Positions 27,038 to 36,344 of a DNA stretch of 64,000 nucleotides are shown in pieces (within the stretch, counting starts at the first letter, position 1; every line of letters begins with the position of its first letter). Both the position numbers and the translations under genes were made by a program. This stretch comes from Sphingomonas hankookensis (GTDB lineage Bacteria > Pseudomonadota > Alphaproteobacteria > Sphingomonadales > Sphingomonadaceae): the NCBI RefSeq assembly GCF_022664465.1, contig NZ_JAKREV010000004.1, positions 186,001 to 250,000 of the forward strand. Reading direction: 5' to 3'. The notes below the pieces were generated by a model, which ran no database searches, was not told where the DNA came from, and was given only the letters and a program-made list of their open reading frames with translations.

Positions 27038-27621
27038 GCAATATCAGCATGAACATTGACGCGTCGGTCGATCGCATTTTTGACTACCTCCAGCAGCTTG
27101 GGTCTGTGATCCCGAGCAGGCGGCGTGTGGGTCTGAGCCCTGAGGTCATACAGGAGGTCATGGGGGGGCTAGGTCTAAAGCCATCAGTCGACCTAACAAC
27201 TCTTTATGCTTACTGTGACGGAACTTCGACGTTGGAGGGTGAAAAGCTTGAAGAAATACAATTTATTCCTGGATTTTACTGGATGAGTTTAAATGAGGCA
27301 TTGGCGACGTATCGAAGCGTTTCGAGAAGCGCTGAGTGGCAGGCCTCATGGCTACCTATTTTTGCGAATGGCGGCGGTGACTTTTACGCAGTTATTTGCG
27401 ATCAATCTTCTTCGTATTTTGGGGAGGTTGTAGGTTTTGTACTAGGAGAGACGGATCAAGTCGTTGAATTCAGTAATGTTGCAAGTCTGTTTGGAACCGT
27501 TGAGCGTTCCTTCACCGAGGGGGCCTTTTTTGTTGCTAACGGCATGTTAAAGGCAGATTACCCTCGAATGCGCGCAATCGCTCGTGAAGTGCAGCCCGGC
27601 TTCGTAGAACATGAAGTATAA
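27034..27621 (+). CDS. SUKH (SMI1/KNR4) family immunity protein
   Basis: The 195-residue protein starts at a GTG sharing GTGA with the end of the giant toxin gene, a tight coupling typical of toxin-immunity pairs. The fold signature of SMI1/KNR4 is visible: a middle WLPIFANGGGDFYAVICD (usually P-a-d-g-gd-y-lD) around residues 108-125, followed by GEVVGFVLGETDQVVEFSN and SLFGTV. SUKH proteins are common immunity proteins of nuclease toxins. Base composition is clearly more AT-rich than the neighbours, as in horizontally shuffled toxin tails. Which toxin it neutralises is inferred from adjacency. Confidence 0.86.
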   Translation: MSNISMNIDASVDRIFDYLQQLGSVIPSRRRVGLSPEVIQEVMGGLGLKPSVDLTTLYAYCDGTSTLEGEKLEEIQFIPGFYWMSLNEALATYRSVSRSAEWQASWLPIFANGGGDFYAVICDQSSSYFGEVVGFVLGETDQVVEFSNVASLFGTVERSFTEGAFFVANGMLKADYPRMRAIAREVQPGFVEHEV

Positions 27622-27652
27622 GCCGCAGAGAACGCAGTCGCTGGCACTAGGT

Positions 27653-29743
27653 CTAAACCCGCTCCGCCTTGTTCACCGCATCGGCCGCGCGCAACCCGGC
27701 CAGCAACTTCATCAGATGCGGTGCGTCGCGGACTTCCACGTCGATCGTGTTCGTGTGGAACGTCGTGTCGCGGTTGTCCATGCGTAGGCCGAGGATGTTC
27801 GCCTTGTGCCCGCCGATCACCGTCGCGACGGCGCCCAGCGCGCCGGGTTCGTTCTTGAGGGTCACCGCGATGCGCGCGGTGGCGCCTTCGGCATTGTCAC
27901 CCCAGGTCAAATCGATCCAGTGATGCGGGTCGATGGCCTCGATCGTCGCACAGCCGATCTCGTGCACCTCGAACCGGCCGGCGCCGCGGCGTACGCCGAT
28001 GATGCGGTCGCCCGGTACCGGGTGGCAGCAGGTGGCGAGGTCGTAGCCGACGCCGGCGGTCAGCCCCTTGATCTCGATCGGCGCGCGCTGCGCCGGGATC
28101 GGTTCGGCCTTCGGATCGGCGATGGCGCCCGGCATCACCGCCTCCATCACCGCTTCCTCGGTGAGCTTGCCGCGCGCCAGCCCCTCGAACAGCGTCGCCT
28201 CGTCGGCGATCTTCAATCGCTTCAGCCCTTCGGCCAGCGCGTCGGTGCCCGGCGGCACGGGCAGGCGGGCGATCAGTTCCTGATAGAGCTTGGTACCCAG
28301 CGCCACCGTCTCGTCGCGTTCGCGCAGGCGGATATAGCGGCGGATGGCGGCGCGGGCCTTGCCGGTGATGGCGAAGTTCAACCAATTAGCCTGCGGGCGC
28401 TGCGCCTTCGATCGCAGGATTTGCACCTGATCGCCGTTCTTGAGTTCGGTACGCAGCGGCACGACGCCGCCATTCACCTTGGCGCCGACCGCCTGATCGC
28501 CCAGATCGGTATGCACCGCATAGGCGAAGTCGATCGGGGTAGCGCCCTTGGGCAACTGGTGCAGTTCGCCCTTCGGCGTGAAGGCGAAGATGCGGTCAGC
28601 ATACATCGCCATGCGGGTATGTTCGAGCAGTTCCTCGGGGCTCTCGGCATTGTCGAGAATTTCGACGAGGTCGCGAATCCAGCGGACCTGCGTGTCGGGA
28701 CGCACGGCATCCTGCTTGTAGGCCCAATGTGCCGCGAGGCCGAACTCGGCCTGCGCATGCATCTCGCGGGTGCGGATCTGCACCTCGATCCGCATGTTTT
28801 CGGCATGGATGACGGCGGTGTGCAGCGAGCGATAGCCGTTGCGCTTGGGCGTCGAGATATAGTCCTTGAACCGTCCCGGCACCATCGGCCAGCGGCGGTG
28901 GATGATGCCGAGCGCGCGGTAGCATTCCTCCTCGCTGTCGACGATCGCGCGGAACGCGATGATGTCCGACAGCTGTTCGAGGCTGACATGCCGTTCCGAC
29001 ATTTTGCGCCAGATCGAATAGGGATGCTTGCGCCGGCCCGATACTTCCGCGGCGATGCCGTGGCGGTCGAGCATCGCCTTCAGGTCGCCGCCGATCTTTG
29101 CGACGCGGTCGCCGCCGCCTTCCTCCAGTTGGGCGAGGCGCAGCGTGATCGATTCATATGCCTCGGGTTCGATCTCGCGAAATGCCAGCGTCTGCATTTC
29201 GTTCATGAACTCGTACATGCCGATCCGCTCGGCCAGCGGGGCATAGATGTCCATCGTTTCGCGCGCGATCCGCTTGCGCTTGTCGGGCTTCGATATGTGA
29301 TGGAGCGTGCGCATGTTGTGCAGCCGGTCGGCAAGCTTGACCAGCAGCACGCGAATGTCGTCGGACATCGCCAGCAGGAATTTGCGCAGATTTTCCGCGG
29401 CGCGCTCGTTCTCGGTCTGCGCCTCGATCTTCGACAGCTTGGTCACGCCCTCGACCAGCCGCGCGACGTTTTCGCCGAACTTGGCCTGGATTTCCTCGTG
29501 GGTGGCGACGGTGTCCTCGACCGTGTCGTGCAGGATCGCGGTGGCGATCGTCTCGTCGTCGAGGTGCAGGTCGGTCAGGATGCCGGCCACCTCGATCGGA
29601 TGGCTGAAATAGGGGTCGCCCGATGCGCGCTTCTGGCTGCCATGCGCATGCATCGAAAAGACATAGGCGCGATTCAGCAGCGCCTCGTTCGCATCGGGGT
29701 CATAGGCTTTGACCCGCTCCACCAATTCATACTGCCGCAGCAT
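27653..29743 (-). CDS. Bifunctional (p)ppGpp synthetase/hydrolase (RSH family)
   Basis: RSH enzymes make and degrade (p)ppGpp. From ATG 29743 the protein is 696 residues, normal for the family. In order it has: the HD hydrolase domain (YFSHPIEVAGIL and ILHDTVEDT, then LVKLADRLHNMRTL); the synthetase domain (RFKDYISTPKRNGYRSLHT, then EVQIRTREMHAQAEFGLAAHWAYK); the TGS domain (FAFTPKGELHQLPKGATPIDFAYAVHT) near 400-460; and a C-terminal ACT domain ending in LRAADAVNKAERV. Both catalytic signatures are intact. The open frame continues 125 codons further upstream, but that part lies in the hairpin region and is not protein-like. Confidence 0.95.
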   Translation of the reverse strand: MLRQYELVERVKAYDPDANEALLNRAYVFSMHAHGSQKRASGDPYFSHPIEVAGILTDLHLDDETIATAILHDTVEDTVATHEEIQAKFGENVARLVEGVTKLSKIEAQTENERAAENLRKFLLAMSDDIRVLLVKLADRLHNMRTLHHISKPDKRKRIARETMDIYAPLAERIGMYEFMNEMQTLAFREIEPEAYESITLRLAQLEEGGGDRVAKIGGDLKAMLDRHGIAAEVSGRRKHPYSIWRKMSERHVSLEQLSDIIAFRAIVDSEEECYRALGIIHRRWPMVPGRFKDYISTPKRNGYRSLHTAVIHAENMRIEVQIRTREMHAQAEFGLAAHWAYKQDAVRPDTQVRWIRDLVEILDNAESPEELLEHTRMAMYADRIFAFTPKGELHQLPKGATPIDFAYAVHTDLGDQAVGAKVNGGVVPLRTELKNGDQVQILRSKAQRPQANWLNFAITGKARAAIRRYIRLRERDETVALGTKLYQELIARLPVPPGTDALAEGLKRLKIADEATLFEGLARGKLTEEAVMEAVMPGAIADPKAEPIPAQRAPIEIKGLTAGVGYDLATCCHPVPGDRIIGVRRGAGRFEVHEIGCATIEAIDPHHWIDLTWGDNAEGATARIAVTLKNEPGALGAVATVIGGHKANILGLRMDNRDTTFHTNTIDVEVRDAPHLMKLLAGLRAADAVNKAERV

Positions 29744-29807
29744 GGAATCTAGATGGGGCGGGCCGGTGCCGCATTGCAACCGTTTTCGTGGAGTGAGCAC
29801 CCGTTTG

Positions 29808-29936
29808 GAAATGCGCAGAAACGCATTTCGCGGCACCAGCCCGCTCCCCCGCCCGGCCACCCACACGGTATTCTGATGGGTGGCCGGGCGGGGGAGCGGG
29901 CTGGTGCCGCCTCGAAACTCGCTCTTTCGCGAGTTT
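29808..29936. repeat. Triple hairpin with a 34-bp perfect inverted repeat
   Basis: The central element is an inverted repeat with perfectly matching arms at 29830-29863 and 29877-29910 and a 13-base loop (CACGGTATTCTGA). It is flanked by two short hairpins: 29808-29815 with 29822-29829 (GAAATGCG/CGCATTTC) and 29915-29922 with 29929-29936 (AAACTCGC/GCGAGTTT). It lies between the rsh start and the 3' end of the next minus-strand gene, so it would be read in the 5' leader of rsh if transcription enters from upstream. It lacks a T-run. It may be a miniature mobile element, an insulator or a structured leader. Confidence 0.85.
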
Positions 29937-29946
29937 TCAAACAGCC

Positions 29947-30249
29947 TCAGGCGCCCTTGGCGCGGACATTGCACTTGGCAAGCTGTTCGGGGGCGAACGC
30001 TTCGCCGTTCGCGGTGAAGGCGGTGAGCGTGCCCAGCTCCTTCGCGGCCAGCTGGCACATGGTCAGGTGGCTGCCATCGGCGCGCTGGGTGATGCAGCGG
30101 TCGCCGGCGCACTTCCACATCGTGTTGCGGGTCATGATGCTGGCGGCAGCAGGTGCGGTCGCCGGTGTGGCGGTAAAGCCGCGCGACTGTGCTGCGGCGC
30201 CGAAGGAAACCGTCATGGCGGCGGCGGCGAACAAAGCGAGCATCTTCAT
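29947..30249 (-). CDS. Small exported cysteine-containing protein
   Basis: The 100-residue product has a clear signal peptide (MKMLALFAAAAMTVSFGAAAQ, cleavage likely after AAA-Q at residue 20-21). The mature part has four cysteines in the arrangement WKCAGDRC, then MCQLAAKELG, then LAKCNV, suggesting two disulfides. Proteins of this kind occur in Sphingomonas and Caulobacter relatives and have no known function. It reads toward the hairpin element upstream of rsh and is divergent from the HxlR regulator gene. No enzyme signature is seen. Confidence 0.75.
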   Translation of the reverse strand: MKMLALFAAAAMTVSFGAAAQSRGFTATPATAPAAASIMTRNTMWKCAGDRCITQRADGSHLTMCQLAAKELGTLTAFTANGEAFAPEQLAKCNVRAKGA

Positions 30250-30288
30250 GGCAAACGACTCCAGCGACGTGATTAGGACAGGCGTGCG

Positions 30289-30302
30289 CTAATATACATT
30301 AG
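30289..30302. promoter_or_regulatory. Small dyad in a divergent promoter region
   Basis: CTAAT-ATAC-ATTAG is a 5-bp perfect dyad in the AT-rich part of the 128-bp gap between the small exported protein (minus) and the HxlR regulator (plus). HxlR-type regulators bind short dyads near their own promoters, so this is a candidate autoregulatory operator. Its short length makes chance occurrence possible. Confidence 0.35.
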
Positions 30303-30377
30303 TGTAAGTTGCAAATGGCAATGTTTGCTGCGTCGCACTATTTCCCTTGTGCGCGGGGTTGCGCTACACCGGTGCGA

Positions 30378-30848
30378 ATGACGACGACGCTTCGAGAGCC
30401 GCTGCGCGATTTGGCCAATCGCTGCAGCCTGCCGGCCGCGCTGGAGGCGATGGGCGAGCGCTGGTCGTTCCTGATCCTGCGTGGATCGTTCAATGGCCTG
30501 AGCCATTTCGAGGAGTTCCAGTCGGAACTGGGCATCGCGCGCAACATCCTTGCCAACCGCCTGTCGCGGCTGGTCGGGCACGGCATCCTCGAACGCCGCG
30601 CGGTCGAGGCGGACCGGCGCAAGATCGAATATCGGCTGACCGAGAAGGGCTATGCGCTGCTGCCGACGATGGTGGCGCTGCGCCAATGGGGGGAGCGATG
30701 GGAAACCGGCGTGCCCGCCAACCCGATCCTGGTCGATACGCGCGACCGGCGCCCGGTGCAGCCGGTCGCGGTGCTGAGCCATGACGGGCGGGCGCTGGGC
30801 AAGGGCGATCTGGTGTGGTCGCTGCAGGAAGACGTCGCGCGCGATTGA
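30378..30848 (+). CDS. HxlR-family winged-helix regulator
   Basis: The 156-residue protein begins with the HxlR pattern: a cysteine followed by ALEAMGERWSFLILRGSFNG (about residues 17-37), then F-EFQSELGIARNILANRLSRL and GILERR, the winged helix-turn-helix. These regulators sense redox or small-molecule signals through an N-terminal Cys, here C16. The C-terminal extension beyond the ~115-residue core ends in LGKGDLVWSLQ. The ATG at 30378 is preferred because the upstream frame is not conserved-looking. It is divergent from the small exported protein. Confidence 0.88.
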   Translation: MTTTLREPLRDLANRCSLPAALEAMGERWSFLILRGSFNGLSHFEEFQSELGIARNILANRLSRLVGHGILERRAVEADRRKIEYRLTEKGYALLPTMVALRQWGERWETGVPANPILVDTRDRRPVQPVAVLSHDGRALGKGDLVWSLQEDVARD

Positions 30849-30856
30849 GGCGACGG

Positions 30857-30891
30857 GTTCGTCACCGCGGCGCAAGGCCGGGGTGACGAAC
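30857..30891. repeat. REP-like palindrome, possible two-way terminator
   Basis: The arms GTTCGTCACC and GGTGACGAAC form a 10-bp perfect stem around a GC-rich interior that can pair further. It sits between convergent genes (HxlR and DUF4142) and is followed on the plus strand by a short T-run (CTTTTAC), so it could end both transcripts. The CGTCACC...GGTGACG core recurs in the repeats at 36541-36623. Confidence 0.6.
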
Positions 30892-30900
30892 AGTGCGCTT

Positions 30901-31386
30901 TTACATTCCCTGCAGCATCTCGATATGATGCTGGACCACCGGCGCGGTTGCGGCGGCAACGGTCTTGAGCGGTGCGGCGGTGCCGCCCTGCGCAAAGCCG
31001 CTGTGCAGCGCCAGCGCCTGTTGATGCGCGGTCTGCTGCTGCATCACATAGGTACGATCGCGTTCGGCACCGGTCTTGGCGCGCAGCTCGGCGACCATCT
31101 TCGCCTGTGCCGGTTCCAGCTTGGGGGCGGGGACGCGCACGCGGGCGGCGGTGGCCGCCTTCTTCACGTCGGCGGTGCTCTTGGCGTGATCGCGCAGCAT
31201 CATCGTCGCGAATTCGCGGACCTTCGGGTTCTGGGTCGACTGCAGCACCAGCTGGCTGGAGGTGCGCTCGTACAGGTCGCTGGCGCCGGCCTTCGCCACA
31301 TAGGTCGCAGGATCGGTCGTCTGCGCCGCCAGCGGGGCAGCGGCAAGGGTAGCAAAAGCAGCGGCGAGTATCGTCATACGGGCCAT
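30901..31386 (-). CDS. Exported DUF4142 protein
   Basis: The 161-residue protein has a signal peptide (MARMTILAAAFATLAAAPLAAQ). The mature part is the helical bundle of the DUF4142 family: YVAKAGASDLYE-TSSQLVLQ, then NPKVREFATMMLRDHAKSTADVKKAA, where the histidine of M--DH is the family mark. The start at 31386 is preceded by AGGAGG, a strong ribosome binding site. Function is unknown; members are often stress-induced and periplasmic. A gene upstream in the same direction (DUF2061) is 107 bp away. Confidence 0.87.
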   Translation of the reverse strand: MARMTILAAAFATLAAAPLAAQTTDPATYVAKAGASDLYERTSSQLVLQSTQNPKVREFATMMLRDHAKSTADVKKAATAARVRVPAPKLEPAQAKMVAELRAKTGAERDRTYVMQQQTAHQQALALHSGFAQGGTAAPLKTVAAATAPVVQHHIEMLQGM

Positions 31387-31493
31387 CAAGACCTCCTGTC
31401 GGTTCGGGAAGCATTTCCCGCCGCCCAACGCGCGCCCGTGCGAAACGAACCAGGAAAATCCGACGTACTAACCTGTATTATAACGAATTTTAC

Positions 31494-31757
31494 TCAGGTG
31501 GCTGGTAGCGCCTCTGCTTCCGGTTCGGCCGCGGTGTCCGGGCGATGGCCCCAGCGGACCAGTGACCATGCGCGTTCGTGGAAATAGAAGAGCAGGATCT
31601 TGGTGATGACCTCGGTTCCGGCGATCGCCCCGGCGAGCTTCGCCGATCCCGAAAAGAACAGGCCCAGCACGAAGGTGTCGATCGACCCGACGGTGCGCCA
31701 CGACACCGCCTTCACGAAGCTGCGTGGATGGCTTTCGAGACCCTTGAACACGAACAT
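31494..31757 (-). CDS. DUF2061 membrane protein
   Basis: The 87-residue protein has the DUF2061 pattern: SFVKAVSWRTVGSIDTFVLG at residues 12-31, FFSGSAKLAGAIAGTEVITKILLFYFHERAW in the second half (two membrane helices), and a disordered tail. Relatives occur near sulfate-activation or transport genes in some genomes, but their role is unknown. It would sit in the inner membrane. Nothing in the neighbourhood explains its function. Confidence 0.85.
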   Translation of the reverse strand: MFVFKGLESHPRSFVKAVSWRTVGSIDTFVLGLFFSGSAKLAGAIAGTEVITKILLFYFHERAWSLVRWGHRPDTAAEPEAEALPAT

Positions 31758-31859
31758 CGCGTCGACTCCGCCCCTGCGGAATGCCGGGCGGTGCGGGCGT
31801 GGGGCATGGCGCGGTTCCAGCGTAGCGAGATTAACTGCGGAGCAATCAAGCCGCGCTTG

Positions 31860-32258
31860 TCACAGCAGCCGGATCAGCATCAGCAGCAGCCCCAGCATCG
31901 ACGCGACCCATACGAGGCTGCGCAGATACGGCACGCCGAACAGGTAGAGCGGGTGGTAGACGATGCGTGCGGCGAACCACAGCATCGCACCGGTCGCCCC
32001 CAGCCCGCCGGTACGGCCGCTGACCGCCAAGGCCAGTGCGAGCGCGATGAACGCCGGATAGGTTTCCTTGAAATTGTCGAGCGCCCGCTGCGCGCGTCCG
32101 GCCAGCGCGCCCTGCGGATGCTGGTCGCCGTCGCGGGGGCCGGCGTTCCAGCCGACGCCGAGTTCGCGGGTCGCCAGTTGCCCCTGCAGCATCACGGCAA
32201 TGACCAGCAGTACCACCGACCAGCCGAGCAGGGTGAGTTCGATCGGCAGGGTGGTCAT
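31860..32258 (-). CDS. MAPEG-family membrane protein
   Basis: The 132-residue protein has four hydrophobic helices and MAPEG features: the segment RAQRALDNFKETYPAFIALALA (residues 55-76, family pattern R-x-NxxEx-P) and a later RIVYHPLYLFGVPYLRSLVW. Bacterial members of this group are glutathione-transferase-like or simply structural membrane proteins; many sphingomonads carry several. The substrate is not known. It is followed by the DUF2061 gene after about 100 bp on the same strand. Confidence 0.88.
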   Translation of the reverse strand: MTTLPIELTLLGWSVVLLVIAVMLQGQLATRELGVGWNAGPRDGDQHPQGALAGRAQRALDNFKETYPAFIALALALAVSGRTGGLGATGAMLWFAARIVYHPLYLFGVPYLRSLVWVASMLGLLLMLIRLL

Positions 32259-32327
32259 GGGTGGGCTCCGTAAGGGGTACGGACGATAAGTGTCGGGCGC
32301 GCCGCCCGGTTCCGGCGTTTTTCTTCG

Positions 32328-32351
32328 TCATTCCCGCCTGCGCGGGAATGA
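32328..32351. repeat. REP-like palindrome TCATTCCCGC/GCGGGAATGA
   Basis: A 10-bp perfect stem with loop CTGC in the gap between the aminotransferase 3' end and the MAPEG start. It may terminate transcription of the aminotransferase gene (minus strand), after which AAGAAGAAAA-type sequence follows. The same core is found at 40829-40928. Confidence 0.65.
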
Positions 32352-32363
32352 TCAGGATTGGCG

Positions 32364-33575
<1,212 letters not shown>

Positions 33576-33650
33576 TCTCGTTCCTTTCGTCATCGCCCTT
33601 ACGCTAGGAAGCAACTAACGGGTAGGCCTGCGCGCCTTCAGGAGAAGAAA

Positions 33651-35378
33651 ATGACCGACGAGTCGAACGTGCCGCCGGCTCCCGCAATGTCGCTCGAGGA
33701 TCTGCAGCATTGGACGCAGATGCTGGGCCGCGCGCAGCAGATGATGCTGGAACAGGGCATCGACCTGCTCGACCGTGCACCGGCGCTGCCCGATCCGACC
33801 GGCCTGCTGAAGGTGCAGACCGATTTCTGGACCGACACGATGAAGCTGTGGCAGCGTTTCCTCGACCCCGCGAACGCCGTGCCCGCCGACGAATCGCCCG
33901 AGCACGCGCGCGACAAAAGGTTCAAGGCCAAGCAATGGCATGACGACCCGCTGTTCGCCTTCATCCGCCAGAGCTATTTCCTCATCGCCGACCACATGCT
34001 GAAGGGCGTCGACGCGCTCGACAATGTCGAGCCGAAACAGAAGGAGCAGCTCCGCTTCGCCACGCGCGGGCTGATCGATGCGATGAGCCCGACCAACTTC
34101 GCGGCGACCAACCCGCTGGTGGTCGAAAAGATCATCGAGACGCGCGGCGAGAATTTGCTCAAGGGCTTGCAGAACATGCTGGCCGACATGGCCAAGGGCC
34201 AGATGACGCAGAGCGACACCGCCGCGTTCGAACTGGGCCGCAACGTCGCGACGACGCCGGGCAAGGTCATCAAGCGCACGCCGCTCTACGAACTGATCCA
34301 ATATTCGCCGACGACCGAGACGGTCGGCAGCATTCCGCTGCTGATCTTCCCGCCATGGATCAACCGCTTCTACATCCTCGACCTGACGCCCGAAAAGAGC
34401 TTCATCCGCTGGGCGGTGGAGCAGGGGCTGACCGTCTTCGTCGTGTCGTGGAAATCGGCCGATGCGACGATGAAGGACGTGACGTGGGACGACTATGTCG
34501 TGCGGGGGCAGATCGACGCGATCGACACGGTGCGCGACGTGCTGGGCGTCGAATCTGTCCATGCCATTGGTTATTGCGTGGCGGGCACGACGCTGGCTGC
34601 GACGCTTGCGCTGCTGACGGCGCGGGGGGAAGCGGCGAAGGTTGCCACCGCCACCTTCTTCACCGCGCAGGTCGATTTCACCGATGCGGGTGAATTGTCG
34701 TTGTTCGTCGACGACGACCAACTCAACCTGATCCGGCAGGTGGGCAAGGACGGCTATCTCGACGGGCGCTACATGGCCGCGACGTTCAACCTGTTGCGCG
34801 GGCGTGACCTGATCTGGAACTATGTCACCAACAACTATCTGTTGGGGAACGACTATACGCCGTTCGACCTGCTCCACTGGAACGCCGACGTCACCAACCT
34901 GCCGTCGAACTGGCATCTGGGCTATCTGACCGATCTCTACCGCGACAACCGGCTGGTGCAGGCGGGATCGATGACCGTCGACGGCGTGCCGATCGACCTG
35001 TCGACCGTGCAAACCCCCGCCTATATCCAGGCGGGCCGCGAGGACCATATCGCCCCGCCCGAAAGCGTGTGGAAGGTCACCGACCATTTCACCGGCCCGT
35101 TGCGCTTCGTGCTGGCGGGATCGGGGCATATCGCCGGCGTGGTCAACCCGCCCTCGGCCGGGAAATACCAGTATTGGACCAACGACACGCCCGCCGACTC
35201 GCTGGCTGCGTTCATCGCCGGCGCGCGCGAGACCAAGGGCAGCTGGTGGCCCGACTGGCGCGGCTGGATCGAGTCGGTCGACGGTGCCACCGTCCCGGCG
35301 ACCGGCGCGCGGGTGCCCGGCGAGGGCGGCATTGCTGCGCTTTGCGATGCACCCGGTGAATATGTGCGAACGCGCTAA
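33651..35378 (+). CDS. phaC: Class I poly(3-hydroxyalkanoate) synthase PhaC
   Basis: PhaC polymerises hydroxyacyl-CoA into storage polyester on granules. The 575-residue protein has the family N-terminal domain (LMTPTNF-like region here SPTNFAATNPLVVEKI) and the lipase-like box GYCVAG with the catalytic Cys at residue 309. It also has PPWINRFYILDL and FVVSWKSADATMKDVTWDDYV, with the catalytic Asp in AGREDHIAPPESVW and the His in GSGHIAGVVNPP. These identify class I (short-chain monomers, no PhaE or PhaR partner needed). The ATG at 33651 has AGGAGAAG just upstream. The phasin gene follows. Confidence 0.97.
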   Translation: MTDESNVPPAPAMSLEDLQHWTQMLGRAQQMMLEQGIDLLDRAPALPDPTGLLKVQTDFWTDTMKLWQRFLDPANAVPADESPEHARDKRFKAKQWHDDPLFAFIRQSYFLIADHMLKGVDALDNVEPKQKEQLRFATRGLIDAMSPTNFAATNPLVVEKIIETRGENLLKGLQNMLADMAKGQMTQSDTAAFELGRNVATTPGKVIKRTPLYELIQYSPTTETVGSIPLLIFPPWINRFYILDLTPEKSFIRWAVEQGLTVFVVSWKSADATMKDVTWDDYVVRGQIDAIDTVRDVLGVESVHAIGYCVAGTTLAATLALLTARGEAAKVATATFFTAQVDFTDAGELSLFVDDDQLNLIRQVGKDGYLDGRYMAATFNLLRGRDLIWNYVTNNYLLGNDYTPFDLLHWNADVTNLPSNWHLGYLTDLYRDNRLVQAGSMTVDGVPIDLSTVQTPAYIQAGREDHIAPPESVWKVTDHFTGPLRFVLAGSGHIAGVVNPPSAGKYQYWTNDTPADSLAAFIAGARETKGSWWPDWRGWIESVDGATVPATGARVPGEGGIAALCDAPGEYVRTR

Positions 35379-35409
35379 GTACCTGTAAAAAAGCTGTATA
35401 TATTTATGT

Positions 35410-35418
35410 TGCGCCGCA
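35410..35418. promoter_or_regulatory. Possible PhaR-type operator (TGC-N3-GCA)
   Basis: TGCGCCGCA, within a longer imperfect dyad TTGCGCCGCACAA, lies 76 bp before the phasin start. PhaR repressors of alphaproteobacteria bind TGC-N3/4-GCA type sites at phasin promoters. The match is short and the phaR gene is not in this window. Confidence 0.3.
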
Positions 35419-35493
35419 CAAAATCCGTCTTGAAACGGTCACGGACATGCTCTATTTGGTGCGTCGCAGCAGCACTAGATGGAGGATGTCCAA

Positions 35494-36288
35494 GTGGCCA
35501 CGAGAGGTCCGAAGACCGGCGCGCGTAAGCCCGCCAGTTCCCGTTCCACCCGCCCGATTGCGACCAATCCGGTTGAGGCTGCCGCAAAGCCGGTCCTGCC
35601 GACCGTCGCCGATCCGGTAGAGGCGGAAGTCCCGCCCGTACCGTTCGTCGCCGAGTCGAAGGCGCAGCCAAGCGAGCTGCCCTTCAAGGCCGAACTCCCC
35701 GCCGCCACGCCCGCCATCGTCGCGGAACCGGTGGCCAAGGTCGCACAGGCCGTTGTCGAAACCGCGGAAAACGCGGTCGAGGAAACCACCGCGGCGGTCG
35801 AAACCGTCACCGCGCAAGTTGAGGAAAAGACCATGGACGTGACGAACGAAGCGACCGCCACCACCCAGAACGCCGCCAACAAGGCGCAGGCAGTGATGGC
35901 CGACATGAACGAGAAGGCCAAGGCCGCCATGGAAAAGGGCGCCAAGGGCTTCGAGGAAATGAACGAGATGGCCAAGGGCAACGTCGAAGCGATGGTCGAA
36001 GCCAGCCGCATCGCTGCCAAGGGCCTCGAAACGCTGGGTCAGGAAATGGCCGAATATGGCCGCAAGTCGTTCGAGCATGCGACGGCGACCGCCAAGACCC
36101 TCGCGACCGTGAAGTCGCCGACCGAGTTCATGAAGCTCCAGTCGGACTTCGTGCGCCAGTCGTTCGACTCGTTCGTCGCCGAAGCGTCGAAGACCACCGA
36201 AATGATGATCAAGCTGGCCGGCGACGCCGCACAGCCGATCAGCAACCGCGTCGCGGTTGCCACCGACAAGGTGAAGACCGTCGCGTAA
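35494..36288 (+). CDS. Phasin
   Basis: Phasins coat polyhydroxyalkanoate granules. The 264-residue protein has an N-terminal proline/alanine-rich half and a C-terminal phasin domain: FEEMNEMAKGNVEAMVEASRIAAKGLETLGQEMAEYGRKSFE, then KSPTEFMKLQSDFVRQSFDSFVAEA. The start is set at GTG 35494 because GGAGG lies exactly 8 bases upstream (35481-35485); the ATG at 35479 would place the binding site inside its own coding region. It is adjacent to phaC and ends at a strong terminator. Confidence 0.93.
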   Translation: MATRGPKTGARKPASSRSTRPIATNPVEAAAKPVLPTVADPVEAEVPPVPFVAESKAQPSELPFKAELPAATPAIVAEPVAKVAQAVVETAENAVEETTAAVETVTAQVEEKTMDVTNEATATTQNAANKAQAVMADMNEKAKAAMEKGAKGFEEMNEMAKGNVEAMVEASRIAAKGLETLGQEMAEYGRKSFEHATATAKTLATVKSPTEFMKLQSDFVRQSFDSFVAEASKTTEMMIKLAGDAAQPISNRVAVATDKVKTVA

Positions 36289-36313
36289 GCGATCGGTTCA
36301 CCGGATCGAACAG

Positions 36314-36343
36314 GGGGCGGTCGCGTGAGCGGCCGCCCCTTTT
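36314..36343 (+). terminator. Rho-independent terminator of the phasin gene
   Basis: GGGGCGGTCGC pairs with GCGGCCGCCCC around loop GTGA (one G-T pair), followed by TTTT. It lies 26 bp after the phasin stop. Confidence 0.85.
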
Positions 36344-36344
36344 C

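Noticed and set aside
29744..30118. N-terminal extension of the (p)ppGpp enzyme across the hairpins
   Set aside because: The extension is coded by the inverted-repeat region and overlaps the small exported protein gene; family length is reached from 29743.
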